Shown in pieces: positions 13,130 to 13,313 of a stretch of DNA of 13,313 nucleotides. Origin of the DNA: JAQICX01 sp964441455 (GTDB taxonomy: Bacteria; Verrucomicrobiota; Kiritimatiellia; JAQICX01); contig CAYTUX010000221.1 in assembly GCA_964441455.1 (NCBI GenBank), forward strand, positions 1 through 13,313. Reading direction: 5' to 3'. The notes under the pieces were generated by a model. It was given only the letters and a program-made list of their open reading frames with translations. It was not told the origin of the DNA and made no database searches. The translations under genes were made by a program, and so were the position numbers. The stretch's first letter is position 1. Each line of letters begins with the position of its first letter.

Positions 13130-13313
13130 AATTTCCCCCTTTTACTATTTTTAAAAGTCTAAAACTTTAAAGAACAAACATCAAACAAAAAAAATAAAGA
13201 TCACCTCATAACACACGGTTTTTTCTTTAAGCACCCTTAAATGACTTAATTTAAAGAATTTACATTTTTTAATAGACAATTGACCCCATTTATGGTTTCA
13301 TATCATGGAATTT

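Overview
The window reads as chromosomal DNA of an AT-rich, Gram-negative-type bacterium. A lipid A-type acyltransferase and two short-signal lipoproteins point to an outer membrane. The FAD_oxidored-family enzyme, the abundant short GC-rich intergenic hairpins, the small SWEGAPSIPGM-type lipoprotein and the frequent lack of Shine-Dalgarno sites suggest a member of the PVC group (Lentisphaerota/Kiritimatiellota-like). That placement is an inference from gene style, not a database result.

Left part (1-4501, + strand). A 76-bp repeat (29-104) is followed by a 62-bp promoter-like repeat and a GC-richer FAD-dependent oxidoreductase. A second copy of the promoter-like repeat precedes a membrane-anchored coiled-coil protein of unknown function. 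After a strong terminator-like hairpin come a 49-residue lipoprotein, an orphan solute-binding lipoprotein and an RpiB/LacAB-family sugar-phosphate isomerase, closely packed and probably co-transcribed.

Middle (4502-5748). This is about 1.1 kb of non-coding, repeat-rich DNA around tRNA-Pro(GGG) and tRNA-Lys(TTT), each with a recognisable promoter. Two copies of a composite repeat of roughly 280-300 bp each carry an inward-facing pair of REP-like hairpins (GTAG/GTAAG head plus a 7-bp stem). Part of the second copy matches the window's left end in inverted orientation.

Right part. An acyltransferase (LpxL/HtrB family) begins 15 nt after tRNA-Lys and overlaps a ComF-type phosphoribosyltransferase (+ strand). 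These converge on a minus-strand operon grpE-dnaJ-rsmE-rRNA methyltransferase, which couples protein folding with ribosomal RNA modification and lacks dnaK, hrcA and a CIRCE operator here. Divergent from grpE are an SGNH/GDSL hydrolase and a small GGQ release-factor-like protein, probably for ribosome rescue. A short DUF2157 membrane protein on the minus strand ends inside a tandem heptamer repeat and may be truncated.

Most genes are ordinary housekeeping functions. The unusual content is the structured repeat family around the tRNAs, the duplicated promoter bracketing a compositionally different gene, the small lipoprotein directly behind a terminator, and isomerase and methyltransferase proteins with altered key positions.
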